From contig JAYWVB010000009.1 of assembly GCA_039881045.1 (NCBI GenBank), forward strand, positions 806,001-870,000: a stretch of 64,000 bases of DNA, written 5' to 3'. The notes under the pieces were generated by a model. That model ran no database searches, had not been told where the DNA came from, and worked only from the letters and a program-made list of their open reading frames with translations. The DNA comes from Chaetomium olivaceum (Eukaryota; Ascomycota; Sordariomycetes; Sordariales; Chaetomiaceae). The position numbers were made by a program, and so were the translations under genes. This document shows, one piece after another, positions 46,696 through 57,768 of this stretch; position 1 is the stretch's first letter, and each line of letters opens with the position of its first letter.

Positions 46696-48264
46696 GTACG
46701 GAGGGGTAGTACGAGGTGTGTTTCAACTTTCAGGATGGTGGTGGGGTGATGAGATGATGGGGTTGGTGGAGGGCTGGGCCGGGGTCCAGTGTTTCTTTTT
46801 TGTTTTGGTGCTGGCGTAGGAGGGTTTGGTGTCTTTGGTTGATACCCGTCATGGAGTGGAAAATGACTATAGAAATATCCGTAGACTTGACATATACGAA
46901 TAAACACCTAGAATAGAGACACGATTTGCCTTCCATCGTGTATTCGGGTTAGGGTTGTTACCGTGGGCTTCGATCTCCCGCACCGACCCCAGCTTCTATT
47001 TTCAGCCTTCAGTTAACCCTGGAGAAAATATACCCGTGCCACGCCCCACTTCATCTGGATTCGCACGAAGGCGCGCACCAGTTTATGGCACGGGTACCTA
47101 ATCAACAACTTCTAGGTAAGGTACAGTAACAACAGTCCATCGGAAGTGCTCTCTCCCGTTCCAGGAAAAGCGCACCTCGCCTCGTTACCGCCGCGAAGCA
47201 TCGATGAGAATGCACCTCGATATTGCTCGAGCATCATCATCCCAAAGAAGCGAAGCGACGCCCCTCAAAACCATCGACAAATAACCTCACACAGCAAATC
47301 CATCAATCCCCATCCCTAATTTAGCCCCATCCATCAACCCATCCCACCCGACCGGCCACCTCTCGCGGCCAGGCACACGCGGGATTCCACCACGCCGGGC
47401 GCTTAAAACCGCCCGCACTGCGACCACCAACGAGCCAATGGGCGGGGCGGCAGACCGTGTTGGGTTGGTGCAGCCAATCTCGGCGCGCCTCACTGGCGCT
47501 TCGAGGGGCCGGCACACATCTGCATCTGGGAGATCTCGGCTGGGCAACACCTGGGGTTGTCGCATTTGGTTGGCTGGTTTGGATGACCATGGGGAGGGGA
47601 GATGGGCCTGTCTTGAGTCTGCTGCCGCTTCCAGAATGGCCCGTCCGCCCCCGCTCTTCTACACAGTCCTGTAGTGTATCTTCGGGCTATTTGGCGCCCG
47701 CTGGTTAGGTCGTGCGTGCTGTACATAAGTGACGAGGGGGGCATGAGATGCGGGTCTATTTCTGGGCCTGCGATGGCCAGGCACAGCACGGCACTGGCCC
47801 GAGGGCCGTCGCAGTGGGTGGCAGTAGCGCGATGAGGTGCAGCAAGCCGTTTCTGTTGACGACATGCTCGGGGCATGCGGCCTGGGGGGCCTGGGGAGAG
47901 TTAACCGCCCGCCTTTTCTTGGGGCCCGCACCTTATTTGACGGTGCTCTGTGTGTGTGTGTGCAGGAAAGTTCTAGTCGGGGGCTAGTCGGCGTGGGTGA
48001 GACTAGGTGAGTGGCTGGGAGAGTATTAGTATCGTGAGATCTGCCCGTCGGGTCCCTGCGTTCCTGCTGCTGCAGTCAGTGGCTTTCGCCGTCCGTTCTA
48101 TTTCTCTTCTGCTGTTTCTTCTCTCTGCGGGTTCTGTTCTGTTGGTCTTCCTCTGACCGTTTCGTGTTGCACCACTTCTCGTCTTCGTCTCGAGTCTTGA
48201 TACCCCCTCTCTACTTGCTCGAGCAGTGCTCGTCGTCAACACACAGAGAAACCCGATATAAAAG
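46696..48264. other. Intergenic region between hydrolase and four-span membrane protein
   Basis: About 1.6 kb with no supported gene. A TG run occurs near 47949-47961. It should hold the hydrolase 3' UTR and the promoter and leader of the next gene, the latter T-rich just before the start (48100-48260). Confidence 0.55.
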
Positions 48265-49004
48265 ATGGAGAAGAGCAGTCGTTCCCAGGGGTCGGCATCC
48301 TCCTTCGAGGCCGAATCCCAAGACCTCCACCTCCAATCCAAGATGCGTACCATCACCATGGTCGACAGCGCCCGCGCAGGCGTCACGGTGCTAGCGCTTC
48401 TAATGGGCCTAACCGTCCTCGGCGTTGCGGGCAACACGCTGCGTGTGTACGAGAGCACGCATGTTGCGCACGAGTTCATGCTTCCCCTCTGGCCTGACAA
48501 CTTCAACGTCCGCCCGACCGTGTCGCTCGTCATCGGCAGCGCCATCGTCTTGGTCGCCAACCTCATCGCCGTCTGCTTCAGCCACGTGGGTGTTGTAAGT
48601 CCTCATCCTTGGAATATATATCTCTGCCAGCACAACCCTCAGACTAACACTCACTCCCCCTTCCATAGCTTCGCGCCAAATCAACCATCCACACCGCGAC
48701 GACCATCCTCGCCCCCCTTCTCGGCCTCACAGGCGCGCTCATCGCCGTCATCTTTTACTACGCCGTCAACGCCTCCGAGACGGCCGACAGCTTCGTCTCG
48801 TGGACGTGCCGCTGGAAGGACATCCCCATGTCGCAGGCGCCGCACTGGGACACCCTCTGCCAGCAGGCCCACGCGGGGCTGTACCTGGCCATCCTGCTGA
48901 TCCCTGTCGAGGTGGCGGCCCTGGCCCTGGCGGCGTTCCAGCTGAAGGTGGAGAGGTACACGGATCGGTATCTGGGGGCGAGGAAGACGCCGGTGTTGAA
49001 TTAA
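48265..49004 (+). CDS. Four-span integral membrane protein, function unknown
   Basis: Two exons, 48265-48594 and 48669-49004, with a 74-bp phase-0 intron, 221 residues. Four hydrophobic spans are visible: GVTVLALLMGLTVLGVAGN (about 40-58), VSLVIGSAIVLVANLIAVCF (85-105), TTILAPLLGLTGALIAVIF (115-135) and LYLAILLIPVEVAALALAAF (175-195). Between spans 3 and 4 a lumenal/extracellular-type loop contains two Cys (SWTCRWKDI and DTLCQQAH) that could pair. The overall plan resembles small MARVEL-like or SUR7-like tetraspan proteins of fungi, but I do not recognise the family. Both termini are predicted to be cytosolic. Intron signals are canonical (GTAAGT, ATAG). Nothing about regulation is visible. 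Confidence 0.85.
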
Positions 49005-50305
49005 GTTTGGAGGGGTGAGGGTTTAGGGGTATGTGGAGGGGCGGGAAGCTGCCCGAGGGCTGACTGATCCGGGATTGCCTGTGGCATCGGAAATGGGAGG
49101 AAGGCTCATTGGTTTTGGCGGCGCGTACTTTTACTCTTATTTTTACGGTTTTGGGTCCGGGGAAAGGAAAGCAAGGCCGACTGATTTTATGTACTTGTAA
49201 TCTTGCATGGTGTGATATGACAGCAATTGCATCCCGTTATCACAGATACACCCGCAGTGTGAAACTTGGACGAGTCTCTTACCTTGTGCTAGGTACCCAG
49301 AAGGGGCAGTCCCGTTTAACGCACGACACAGTATCTCAGCATGAGCGAGTCATGAATCATACCTGTCTACCTGGGCTCATCGTCTCGGAAGCAAAATGCC
49401 CATGGGGGATGTTACTTAGGTGAAACCCGGGGGGCAAACTGCATGCCATGTCCTCGGCTTCCTGCAGTCTGTTATATCAGACCCCCACCACTCTTCAACA
49501 GGCCCAATCTAACACCAAAACTCCAGAATAGTACGGTTACTAGCAATCGTTTCTCTTTTCCCGGTCAGTAATGCTTATCTCGTTCTCGGCACAGCTTCCC
49601 GGGTATCAACGGGACCCCCAATGATACCAAACGATATCCTTCGACCTATCACCGGCAAAACCTGCAGTATGCATGCGGGCTAATCTTCTCGTAAACGACT
49701 GCGGCAGCCCGCTCTAGGCGGCTGACAGAGAACGCAAGATCGGAATCTTAGCATATTTCCCTTGGTCCACCGCGAGTACCCCATTCGACACCGCCGAGTG
49801 AATGGGGTTGACATGCTGCCGGGTCCCGACGGTGTGCCTTGTCATTTTTGATAGCCCACCTAATAGCGCGGGCGGACGGACTATGCGTCACTCAAAATCT
49901 GGGTGAGGGCTGCCGATACCCGTGTGGAACAAGCCACCATCCACGGCACCCACCTTATCACAGACAGGCGACTGCATTTGCAACATTCCAATACCGCCTC
50001 CTCGCTAGACACGGACGAATGGGTGTCTCCTCCTGGAAGCATGGTGACCACTCCGGGGCCCTCGTGCTCTCCGTTCCCGTCTCTCCAACCTCTGTTATCC
50101 CCGGGTTTCGTCTTCAAGGAGGCGCACGACACGCTCCTCCTGCCACAAGAGGAAGTTCTTTAATACGAACCCATCCCTCATTGCAAACGGCCATATACCT
50201 CCCGCACCCGCCACCAAAGGACCATATTCCGTTCATAAGCGGATAGTTCACCAGAATCACCGCCAACAAAGTGTGCCCCGCCACACGATTTGACACCAGG
50301 CCACC
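49005..50305. other. Intergenic region upstream of MIF-like gene
   Basis: About 1.3 kb. Open frames such as 49839-50246 have no family resemblance and probably lie in the leader. No other feature seen. Confidence 0.55.
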
Positions 50306-51571
50306 ATGAGTCCAGGTACACCCTACCCCAGAACGAGCAAGCCTCCTCCGAAACTCCCAAAACAGCTCGCAGTTTCGGAACAGAAGGTCAAGTCACTAGT
50401 ACCTCAATCACCGCCGCCCCATATCGAGGGGAACCACCTAATGCGGCACATCGACCGGACTCCCCAGGCGACATGGCCCGCAGGACTAGCACACCACGAC
50501 CCAAAGCAGCAGACCTCACAAGGCAGAAGAGCAAGCGCAACTTTTTTGAAGATGCCTTCTCAGACAAACCGCCCAGCCTAGCCAGGGAGCGAGTCCACGG
50601 CGACGCCATCGTCCTGGCCGAGGTCAAGACCAACGTGATCGTACGTTACCCCTAGCTTACTTAAACTCCGCATCCCCCATAGCTACCTATGTACCTAAGC
50701 AAACGACTCACTGACCACTACCCGTGTCTTACCACACACCAACAACAGGTCCGCGACGAATTCACCTTCATCACCGAACTGTCCTACCACCTCTCGACGC
50801 GCTACCAGCGGCCCGTCTCCTCCATCGTCGTCACCCTGCGCCACGGCGCCTGCATGTTCTGGGGCGGCTCCTTCGACCCGGCCTACGTCATGTCGGTGGC
50901 CGCGCTGCCGTCCCAGCTGCAGCCGACCACCAACCGGCGCAATGCCGCGCTGATCCAGCGGCACATGGAGGAGACGCTTGGGGTGAGGCCTGCGAGGGGG
51001 GTGTTGAGGTTTGTCCCTGTGGCGGAGGAGTGTTGGGCTTGGGGGGGGAGGACGGTGGCGGGGGAGGTGGAGGATTTGGAGAGGGGTGTTAGCGGTGGTG
51101 GTGGTGATGGTATTGGTTCTGATGGGGAGTTGGGGTTGGGTTCCCCCGTGGTGGCGGCGGAGGCTGGTGCACTAAACAAGGGGGGAAAGCCTGCTGGTGA
51201 GAGAAGAAATAGAAAGATGTTGAGCGTCAAGGTAAGGTTCTAAGTCAATCCCCTTCTATTCCTTGCTCGGGCACAACCAGGAACTGATGATCGAGGTGCT
51301 ACCCACCTAACAGTCCATTGCGGCCCTTCGACCTCCATCAACCACTGCCGGGTTGCCCACGCCAGAACTGACGCCGCCCGGTAGCGGCGACGAGGATGTA
51401 TCGCCAACTTTGGGCACACACCCCAAGATGGAGGAGAAAAATGAAGCAGGTGCTGCTCTTCAGAGAAGGGCGCAGAGGAAGAAGAGTTTCGTGGCTACCA
51501 TTTTCGGCCGGTCTGGTAGCAAGTCTTCTTCATATGGCCCGACGTTGCCAGCCATTGCGGACGAGGTGTAG
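50306..51571 (+). CDS. MIF/tautomerase-superfamily protein with long extensions
   Basis: Preferred model: exon 1 50306-50315 (only MSP plus one base), then 50366-50640, 50749-51231 and 51314-51571; introns of 50, 108 and 82 bp; 341 residues. If the 50-bp intron is not real, translation may start at ATG 50473. The central part (about residues 75-205) is MIF-like: IVLAEVKTNVIVRDEFTF, LSYHLSTRYQRPVSSIVVTL, GACMFWGGSFDPAYVMSVAA and AALIQRHMEETLGVRPARG. Classical MIF tautomerases are about 115 residues with a catalytic N-terminal Pro; here the domain is internal, so that chemistry is not possible without processing. The N-terminal flank is basic and Ser/Pro-rich, the C-terminal flank Gly-rich and then Ser/Lys-rich. 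Function unknown. Confidence 0.82.
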
Positions 51572-53194
51572 GATTAACCCGCATCTCGTTCGCATCATGC
51601 ACAATTTTGGTGTTGATGGAACGGTAACAAAACAAGAAAAGGAAAGAAGACGATCACGAAAATGCCAAGAAAGTAGTAACTCCCGTTGGCTTCCAGGTTC
51701 CTGCATGCTATGTGTTAGGTAATCGGACAGGGGGCCGAGACGCTGTGAGGACCCCGCTTCGGTGAGGCTCACCTGAACTTTCCCCCACGACCGTCTTAAC
51801 TTTACCCCGAGACAACTGTGCCCGCTGCACTTCCTCGCGTGGCTTTTAGCAGTTTTCAGACTTTGCTTGATATCAACACCGGTAGACTCTAAATTGCGCA
51901 CACCAACACAATAAATAAATTCGACGACGCCTACGATGAGAAACGGGTCGAGGTGCACGGGGATCTCTTTCATTTGCGGATGACACGACACACGGTACCG
52001 CTCGGTCTCGACGACTTCCTAGTTAAGCCTTAACACGTCGTGTTATCACCATCTACCCACTGAGAGTGCCAGGGAAGGCATCAATCAGCCCGCAGACAAA
52101 ATCTGTGCTCTACTTTCCGTGTCCTTCTTTCTAGTTACCTTCTCCCCGCTCAGTTCTTGACTTGCTCGCCTGGTGATTTATTTTTATTCACGATTGGTAA
52201 GTGAACCCCAGTCTCGACCACAGCGATCTCGCTGCCTGATGGTTTCCCTCATTTCATTTCATTCTACTCAACTCTTGGTCGGCGGATTCTTCCACAGCTC
52301 AACCTAAATAAAGTCTCACTCTCATTCGCCCAGGTTTCAGGCTTTTCCAAGCCATCCCAGGCCCCTGCCCTGGCCACGCTTTACGATCTGGCCCGGTCCT
52401 GGAACTTGGACCAAGGGGCTTGTTTGACGCCAGTCTCTCCTGGTCCGAAGAGCCCGCTTCCGGCCGTTAAGACCGTTGGCTCGGGTGGTCTGAGAGCTTG
52501 CGCCGACAGGCTATCGCCGTTGTTTCACAAACAAAAATGGAGGTAAGCAAACTCACGCTCGAACGAATTGGGCTTGCATTGAAGTCGACTTCTCTCTGCC
52601 TTTGTTGTTGTTGTTTTCCCTTGCGTCCATCCGCCCGCCATTTGCTTTTGGCCACGAGAAACCACAGAATCATCTCCATCTATCCCTGCAAGCGCAACAT
52701 CACAGTTCCAAGAAACCGAACACATGACCGGCCGAGGTTTAGAATCCCCCTTTGGTCGGGCCGCAATCTCTACTGTGTGGCTCTCGGCGCACTGGTCGAC
52801 TGGAAAAACCCACGCCGACGCTCTGGCCAGGTATCATCAGGTCGGGCAAGTGTCACGCCAGTCACCCCCTAGGCAGCGACACTCTCGTGATGCGGACGGA
52901 TCGAAGAACAGGGCGGACGACGGCTTGAGCGCCCCAAACTTTTGTGGGTGCGCCTGAGTCAACCATGACCTTGAACTTGGTTGGTCGTGCTGAGCCGCTG
53001 CCAATTCCTGGTTGCAATTCGTCGTCCCACGATAGGACGGGGGCCCGCGGTCTCGGTTCCTGTTTCTCATAGTATATAGCCGTCGGTCACCCACCCCTTG
53101 CCGCAAGTCTCTGCTCCTGCCAACTCCCGGTTCCACTCGTCTCCGACTGGTCCGATGAACAAGTGAAGAAGGAGAAGGCGGAGGAGAGACGGAG
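51572..53194. other. Intergenic region upstream of RagC/Gtr2 gene
   Basis: About 1.6 kb. Pyrimidine-rich stretches and a G+C-rich part near the GTPase start. An ATGGAG followed at once by a GTAAGC donor (52536) looks like a mini-exon but has no partner I can support. No gene claimed. Confidence 0.5.
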
Positions 53195-54930
53195 ATGGCC
53201 GCTGCCGATGCTGATGACCTTGCCCGACGACGGTGAACCAAATCCCCGCGTGTCTTGGGTCGGCCGTGACGAGGTCTTCCACTCTCCTCGCACAAGCAAG
53301 CGCCTGCGCCGACCCGCGAGGTCTCTCATCGTGTTTTGTCTCGAGCCTGCGCAGGTTCCCTTCCGTGCCGGCGGGCTCAGACACATCCGGCGACCAATAC
53401 GCGCGAATTCCCGCCGAGCTACAAACGAAGGGGCCCGAGACCAATGAGCCCGACGCGCGCCCCGAGTCTACAAAAGCGGCCAGGGACCAAGGTCGAGCCA
53501 TTCCTGCATATCTCGAGCATCTAGAGAGCTGGAGGGGGCTGTTGCCGCGACTGACCGAGAGGGACTGCTTGGCTCCATTATTCATCATGTCTTCTCTGCT
53601 TCTGTCGAGGAGGACGGCGAAGTCCCTGCTGACACCAGCAGTGGGCCCTCCCGTCCTCGTCCCGTCCGATATATCAGTCCAGCAGCGCTAAACCTCCACC
53701 GTGTTTACGAACAGAACCGCCAACGATTACAAAAGAAAGATGGCGCCAAGGTGCCCGACGCGACAATGCCTCAAACGAAGGGTAGGCCGAGGCTCTTGTT
53801 GATGGGTCAAAGAAGGTGAGGGAGCTCACCCAGGACTACCCAGGACCCCCGTCATGACTAACACCGTGTTAGGAGTGGGAAGTCGTCCATTTCGAGCGTG
53901 GTCTTCCACAAGCTGCCTCCTACAGAGACACTGTTTCTCGAGTCCACGGCGCGGATCCAAAAAGATAGTCTGAGGTGTGTTTTGCCCTCGACTCAACCAC
54001 AAAGCCGGTGCTGACGTGCCCAGTTCTTTCATGGAGTTTCAGGTCTGGGACTTTCCCGGGCAAATCGACATCTTTGACAACCCCAACTTCACCTTCGACA
54101 TGGACGCCATATTCGGCGAAATTGGCGCCTTGATATGGGTTATCGATGCCCAGGACGACTATCTCGAGGCCGTCGCCCGGCTGAACGCCACTATCCTCCA
54201 CCTGCACCGCAGCTACCCCCATATCAACATCGAAGTCTTCATCCACAAAGTCGACGGCCTAAGCGACGACTACAGGCTCGACATCCAGCGCGACGTGACC
54301 ATCCGCATCCAGGACGAGCTGTCCGACCAGGGCGTCGAGAACGCGCCGGTCAACTTCCACCTCACCTCCATCTACAACCACAGCATTTTCGAGGCCTTTA
54401 GCAAAGTCATCCAGAAGCTGATCCCCCGCCTCGGCCAGCTCGAAGCCATGCTCACCAACCTCTGCCGCACTTGCCGCTTCGAGAAGGCCTACCTCTTCGA
54501 CGTCAACACCAAGATCTACATCGCCACTGACAACACCCCGGAGGACATGGCCAGCTACGAGATCTGCTCCGACTACGTCGACGTCATCATCGATTTCACC
54601 GAAGTCTACGGCTCCTGGCCCCGCTCCGAACAGTGGCGCGAGCGTCTCGAGGGCGAGCCCTGGGCCCAGCCTCTTGACGACCAGGTCGCGTGTGAGTGGG
54701 CCGAGAGCGGCATGGTACTGGCTGACGCTCGCCGGCCCATCATGTTGAGGGAGGTTGACCGGTTCTTGGCGCTGGTGGCCATCATGAAGGAGGGCTCGTA
54801 CGAGAAGATGCCGCAGATCAACATGAATGTCGACGTGGTGGTCAAGGGCTTGACTGAGTTCTTTGAGATCACCAAGCCGAAGGAGATTGTGGGGGGGGCG
54901 CCGGGGTTGGCGAGTCCTGGCTTGGCGTAG
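53195..54930 (+). CDS. GTR2: RagC/Gtr2-type small GTPase with N-terminal extension, apparent frameshift
   Basis: Model: exons 53195-53232, 53355-53815, 53873-53974 and 54024-54930; introns of 122, 57 and 49 bp; about 502 residues. The GTPase starts at about residue 190: RPRLLLMGQRRSGKSSI (P-loop), then EFQVWDFPGQIDIFD (G3), and IEVFIHKVDGLSDDYRLDI (G4). The roadblock-like C-terminal domain has KAYLFDVNTKIYIATDN and SYEICSDYVDVIIDFTEVYG. In yeast Gtr2 pairs with Gtr1 at the vacuole to signal amino acids to TORC1. The first 185 residues (MAAADADDLARR, YARIPAELQ, IPAYLEHLES, then LEGAVAATDREGLLGSIIHH, VRYISPAALNLHRVYEQNR) are unusual, and contain a frame slip near 53523-53532 that one base (CCTGG instead of CTGG) would cure. 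If the extension is wrong, ATG 53766 gives a 352-residue protein of ordinary size. Confidence 0.87.
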
Positions 54931-55843
54931 GGAGGGGTTGGGGGGATGGTTAGAAAGGTTTGGATGGGGGTTAGGGGGGATGGGTGAGGTTCTGTTGGCT
55001 TGAAATGGGTTGGGGTGGGAGGATAGAGTTTTTAGGGAAGTTGATGGCGTGCGTGCCGTGGATAAGTATATTACTGGTACATTCGAAGAGTTTACCGGCG
55101 GTCATCGATCTTGACTTCCTGTTCAGTACATCGTTTCTTGGCTCTTTCTTGAACCTCAACAGTATCAGGAGCCACCATATAGTTGGATGAAACGTCACGA
55201 GCCGTCAGAAGTTGAACAATATCGACAGGTTAGCGACAAAGAGATTCTCAAAACCGAGTCTGAGTTCTTGGAGGCAGAGAAGCTTCATGATGTCCGACAA
55301 AATGGCGAACAGCACCGCCCGGCGCCACCGAAACTTTCGGACAACCACAAGGCCGCCGGGGTACCAATGGATTGCTTGCCGGGATATTTTGGGCCATTCC
55401 ACCCCGAACTTTTGAGCTTCAGGCTCCCCTGCTGCGGCTGAGGGGAGGTCGTATCGTGACTAGACCGTGACACACTGCTGAAGACCTCAGCCACGCCGGG
55501 CACCGACTTGACTGGTGAGAATGATTGGCTAGTGTAACGATGAGACTCTGGGCGCGTATGGCGCTCACACCTCTTGTTGTGGTCGTGCTGAAAATCCGGT
55601 AGTCGAAGAACAATGATGTTTTATGGCTTCGACGCATCCTGTGCATCTTCGTTCCGGCGGAGGAGATCAAGTCCATTGACATATACGAGGCATCAACTTG
55701 TCTCAGGGGCATTCCCTGCCATTCCTTGGATTCCCATTTCATCTTTCTCTAAGACCAGTAGCCGCCTGGATACAGTTCCAAGCGGCCCATTTTCACGCCA
55801 CTATTTATCAGGATTCTAAACTGGCAACGAAAACCTATTCACA
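54931..55843. other. Intergenic region upstream of membrane protein
   Basis: About 0.9 kb. Base composition falls toward AT relative to the left of the window. Short frames at 55187-55441 (+) and 55742-55419 (-) show no family signature. The boundary between core and accessory-looking sequence may lie here. Confidence 0.5.
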
Positions 55844-57184
55844 ATGGTACCATCACGGTGGCAGCTTTTGATATTGCCTTTTGCTTCGTCCTTAGTCACG
55901 GCAGCCGAAGCATATAGCTTGTTCGTCACCAACTGCTCCGTACCTGCAACCTCGGCAAACTTTGTGACTTCTCCTAACATCCGCGGGACCATGGATCTCC
56001 TTTGGAGCTCACTTTTCACCATCGTCGCATGCACCTGGACCATTCAGCATCCCAACGTGCCTGAACAGCATGAGGGACGGGTCGGGCGGAGAGCAAACTT
56101 TCTAAAGGCAGTAAAATACTGGCTCAACGATGCAAAATGGATGATTTATACGATCCTTGCACCCGAGATCATCATCGCCGCCGCTGCTCATGATTTTGTA
56201 TCGGCACGCAACACGCACAGGAGGCTCCTATCAATAGCCGACTCGAAGGACAAAGTTACGTGGACGATCACTCACACCTACTTTGCGAATATGGGGGGAT
56301 TTGTTCTAAGGGACATCGCCCAGCAAGGCGAAGATGATCTCAATCCACCCCATAAACCATATCACCTCACCGCATACAGCATTATTATTCTTCGGGATGG
56401 AGGCTTCATTCCTCGACTTCCGGATATAAGGACAGAAGATATCAAGGATCGATGCAAAGATGACATGTTCGTCAAAGCAGTCGCCCTGGCTCAGATTCTC
56501 TGGGCGTCCTCGCAGGCGGTGGTCCGGGCAACCAAAGGCTTGACTACGTCTCCTCTTGAAGTGGCCGTTCTAGGCTTCGCAGCCTGTGCTGTTGCCATTT
56601 ACATTTTCTACTGGGAGAAGCCAAAGGGTCCCCGGTCCGTCATCACGATCGAATACCGCGCTGACCGAAGGGATATTTTTGATGCGCTCAGCGCTGAGAT
56701 TGAAGAGGAAGAAGAGGGCAGAAGCATTGTTGATGGATATATGCTAGGAGCAATATCCTCTTCAAGGAGGACACCGGGCTCGCCAATCAGCCTAGATCAC
56801 GTCAGGTTCAAGGAGGATACTGGCAATCCAACGCTGTACGCGGGGACGCTAGGCGCGGTTTTGTTTGGCTCGGTACATTTGGGGGCCTGGAACTACCCGT
56901 TTCCAACCAAGGCGGAGCTGATTCTCTGGAGATGCGCAAGCTTATACACAACTGTTTATGGACTGCTCCTGATGGGCCTGAATGGACCCATGATTCATCT
57001 GCTAAGACGGCGCTATCTCCCCGACTGGTTCTATGCCTCCGGTTGTATCACTATCATCACTGCGACTTATATCTACATCTTATCTCGGCTTGCAATACTT
57101 GTCGAAATATTTCGGTCTCTTCTATTCATGCCTCCAGATGCCTTTGTTGCAACTTGGACTTCTAACATCCCTCATCTTGGTTGA
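55844..57184 (+). CDS. Intronless polytopic membrane protein of a widespread fungal family, function unknown
   Basis: A single uninterrupted frame of 446 residues. It starts with a signal-like hydrophobic segment (LLILPFASSLVTAAEAYSLF). It contains the motifs WTIQHPNVP and WMIYTILAPEIIIAAAA, followed by TITHTYFANMGGFVLRD, which I associate with a large uncharacterised family in ascomycetes and basidiomycetes (membership recalled, not searched). Further hydrophobic spans: EVAVLGFAACAVAIYIFYW, TLGAVLFGSVHLGAWNY, LYTTVYGLLLMGLNGPMI and FYASGCITIITATYIYIL. An acidic stretch (EIEEEEEGRS) lies in the large hydrophilic loop. GC content is lower than in the flanking core genes and there are no introns, so it looks like an accessory gene. 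Its substrate or role is unknown. Confidence 0.82.
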   Translation: MVPSRWQLLILPFASSLVTAAEAYSLFVTNCSVPATSANFVTSPNIRGTMDLLWSSLFTIVACTWTIQHPNVPEQHEGRVGRRANFLKAVKYWLNDAKWMIYTILAPEIIIAAAAHDFVSARNTHRRLLSIADSKDKVTWTITHTYFANMGGFVLRDIAQQGEDDLNPPHKPYHLTAYSIIILRDGGFIPRLPDIRTEDIKDRCKDDMFVKAVALAQILWASSQAVVRATKGLTTSPLEVAVLGFAACAVAIYIFYWEKPKGPRSVITIEYRADRRDIFDALSAEIEEEEEGRSIVDGYMLGAISSSRRTPGSPISLDHVRFKEDTGNPTLYAGTLGAVLFGSVHLGAWNYPFPTKAELILWRCASLYTTVYGLLLMGLNGPMIHLLRRRYLPDWFYASGCITIITATYIYILSRLAILVEIFRSLLFMPPDAFVATWTSNIPHLG

Positions 57185-57768
57185 ATAAGGGGGGACTATC
57201 GTTGGACGGAATGAGAAGGACTGTTTTGTGGCGAGCTTTTCAAACTTCGAGGGTTCTCTGCCTTGTTTTAGTGGCAGCAGGGGGCGAGGCATATTTTCGG
57301 AACCAACATGGTTATTTTTAGTCAATATAATAAAAACGCATTTAGAAGCTTTTGGTAGCAAGTTGAGATTATGAAGGTGTATAGTCCTAATTAACGGTCT
57401 CGTTCTTTAGCTTGTTAGGGTTTTAGCACTACTTCTTAGCAACCATGTAGCAGCTATGATCTGGTTAGTCAACTTATTAGAAGCTACCTAAGCAGGTTCT
57501 GGGGCCTTTAAGGGCTCAGAGCGTGGAACTCTTCACCATATCAAACAGTCAACGAAAAGTGCCTATCAATAGGCTCGTATATCCTTCTATATAGGCAGGC
57601 CATGGTCATTTTCCTCTATGCTTGTCCACCCGTTCATAAATCATCAATCCTCATAGTAACACCCCAAAGCAATACAAATTGTCCCCAAATAACCGAAGAA
57701 GCGATCTAAAACACCCAACAACCGTCAAGCGCCACTACTGCTACCACTACCAGCAACCGCCAAACCCC
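57185..57768. other. AT-rich spacer
   Basis: About 0.6 kb that is much richer in A+T than the rest (notably 57290-57700), with many TA steps. That is compatible with a repeat decayed by RIP-type mutation or a non-coding spacer; no recognisable element remains. The part beyond 57690 is the 3' UTR of the following minus-strand gene. Confidence 0.5.

Noticed and set aside
52536..52545. Mini-exon candidate ATGGAG followed by GTAAGC
   Set aside because: No acceptor in suitable phase leads to recognisable coding sequence; the Gtr2 gene has a better start at 53195.
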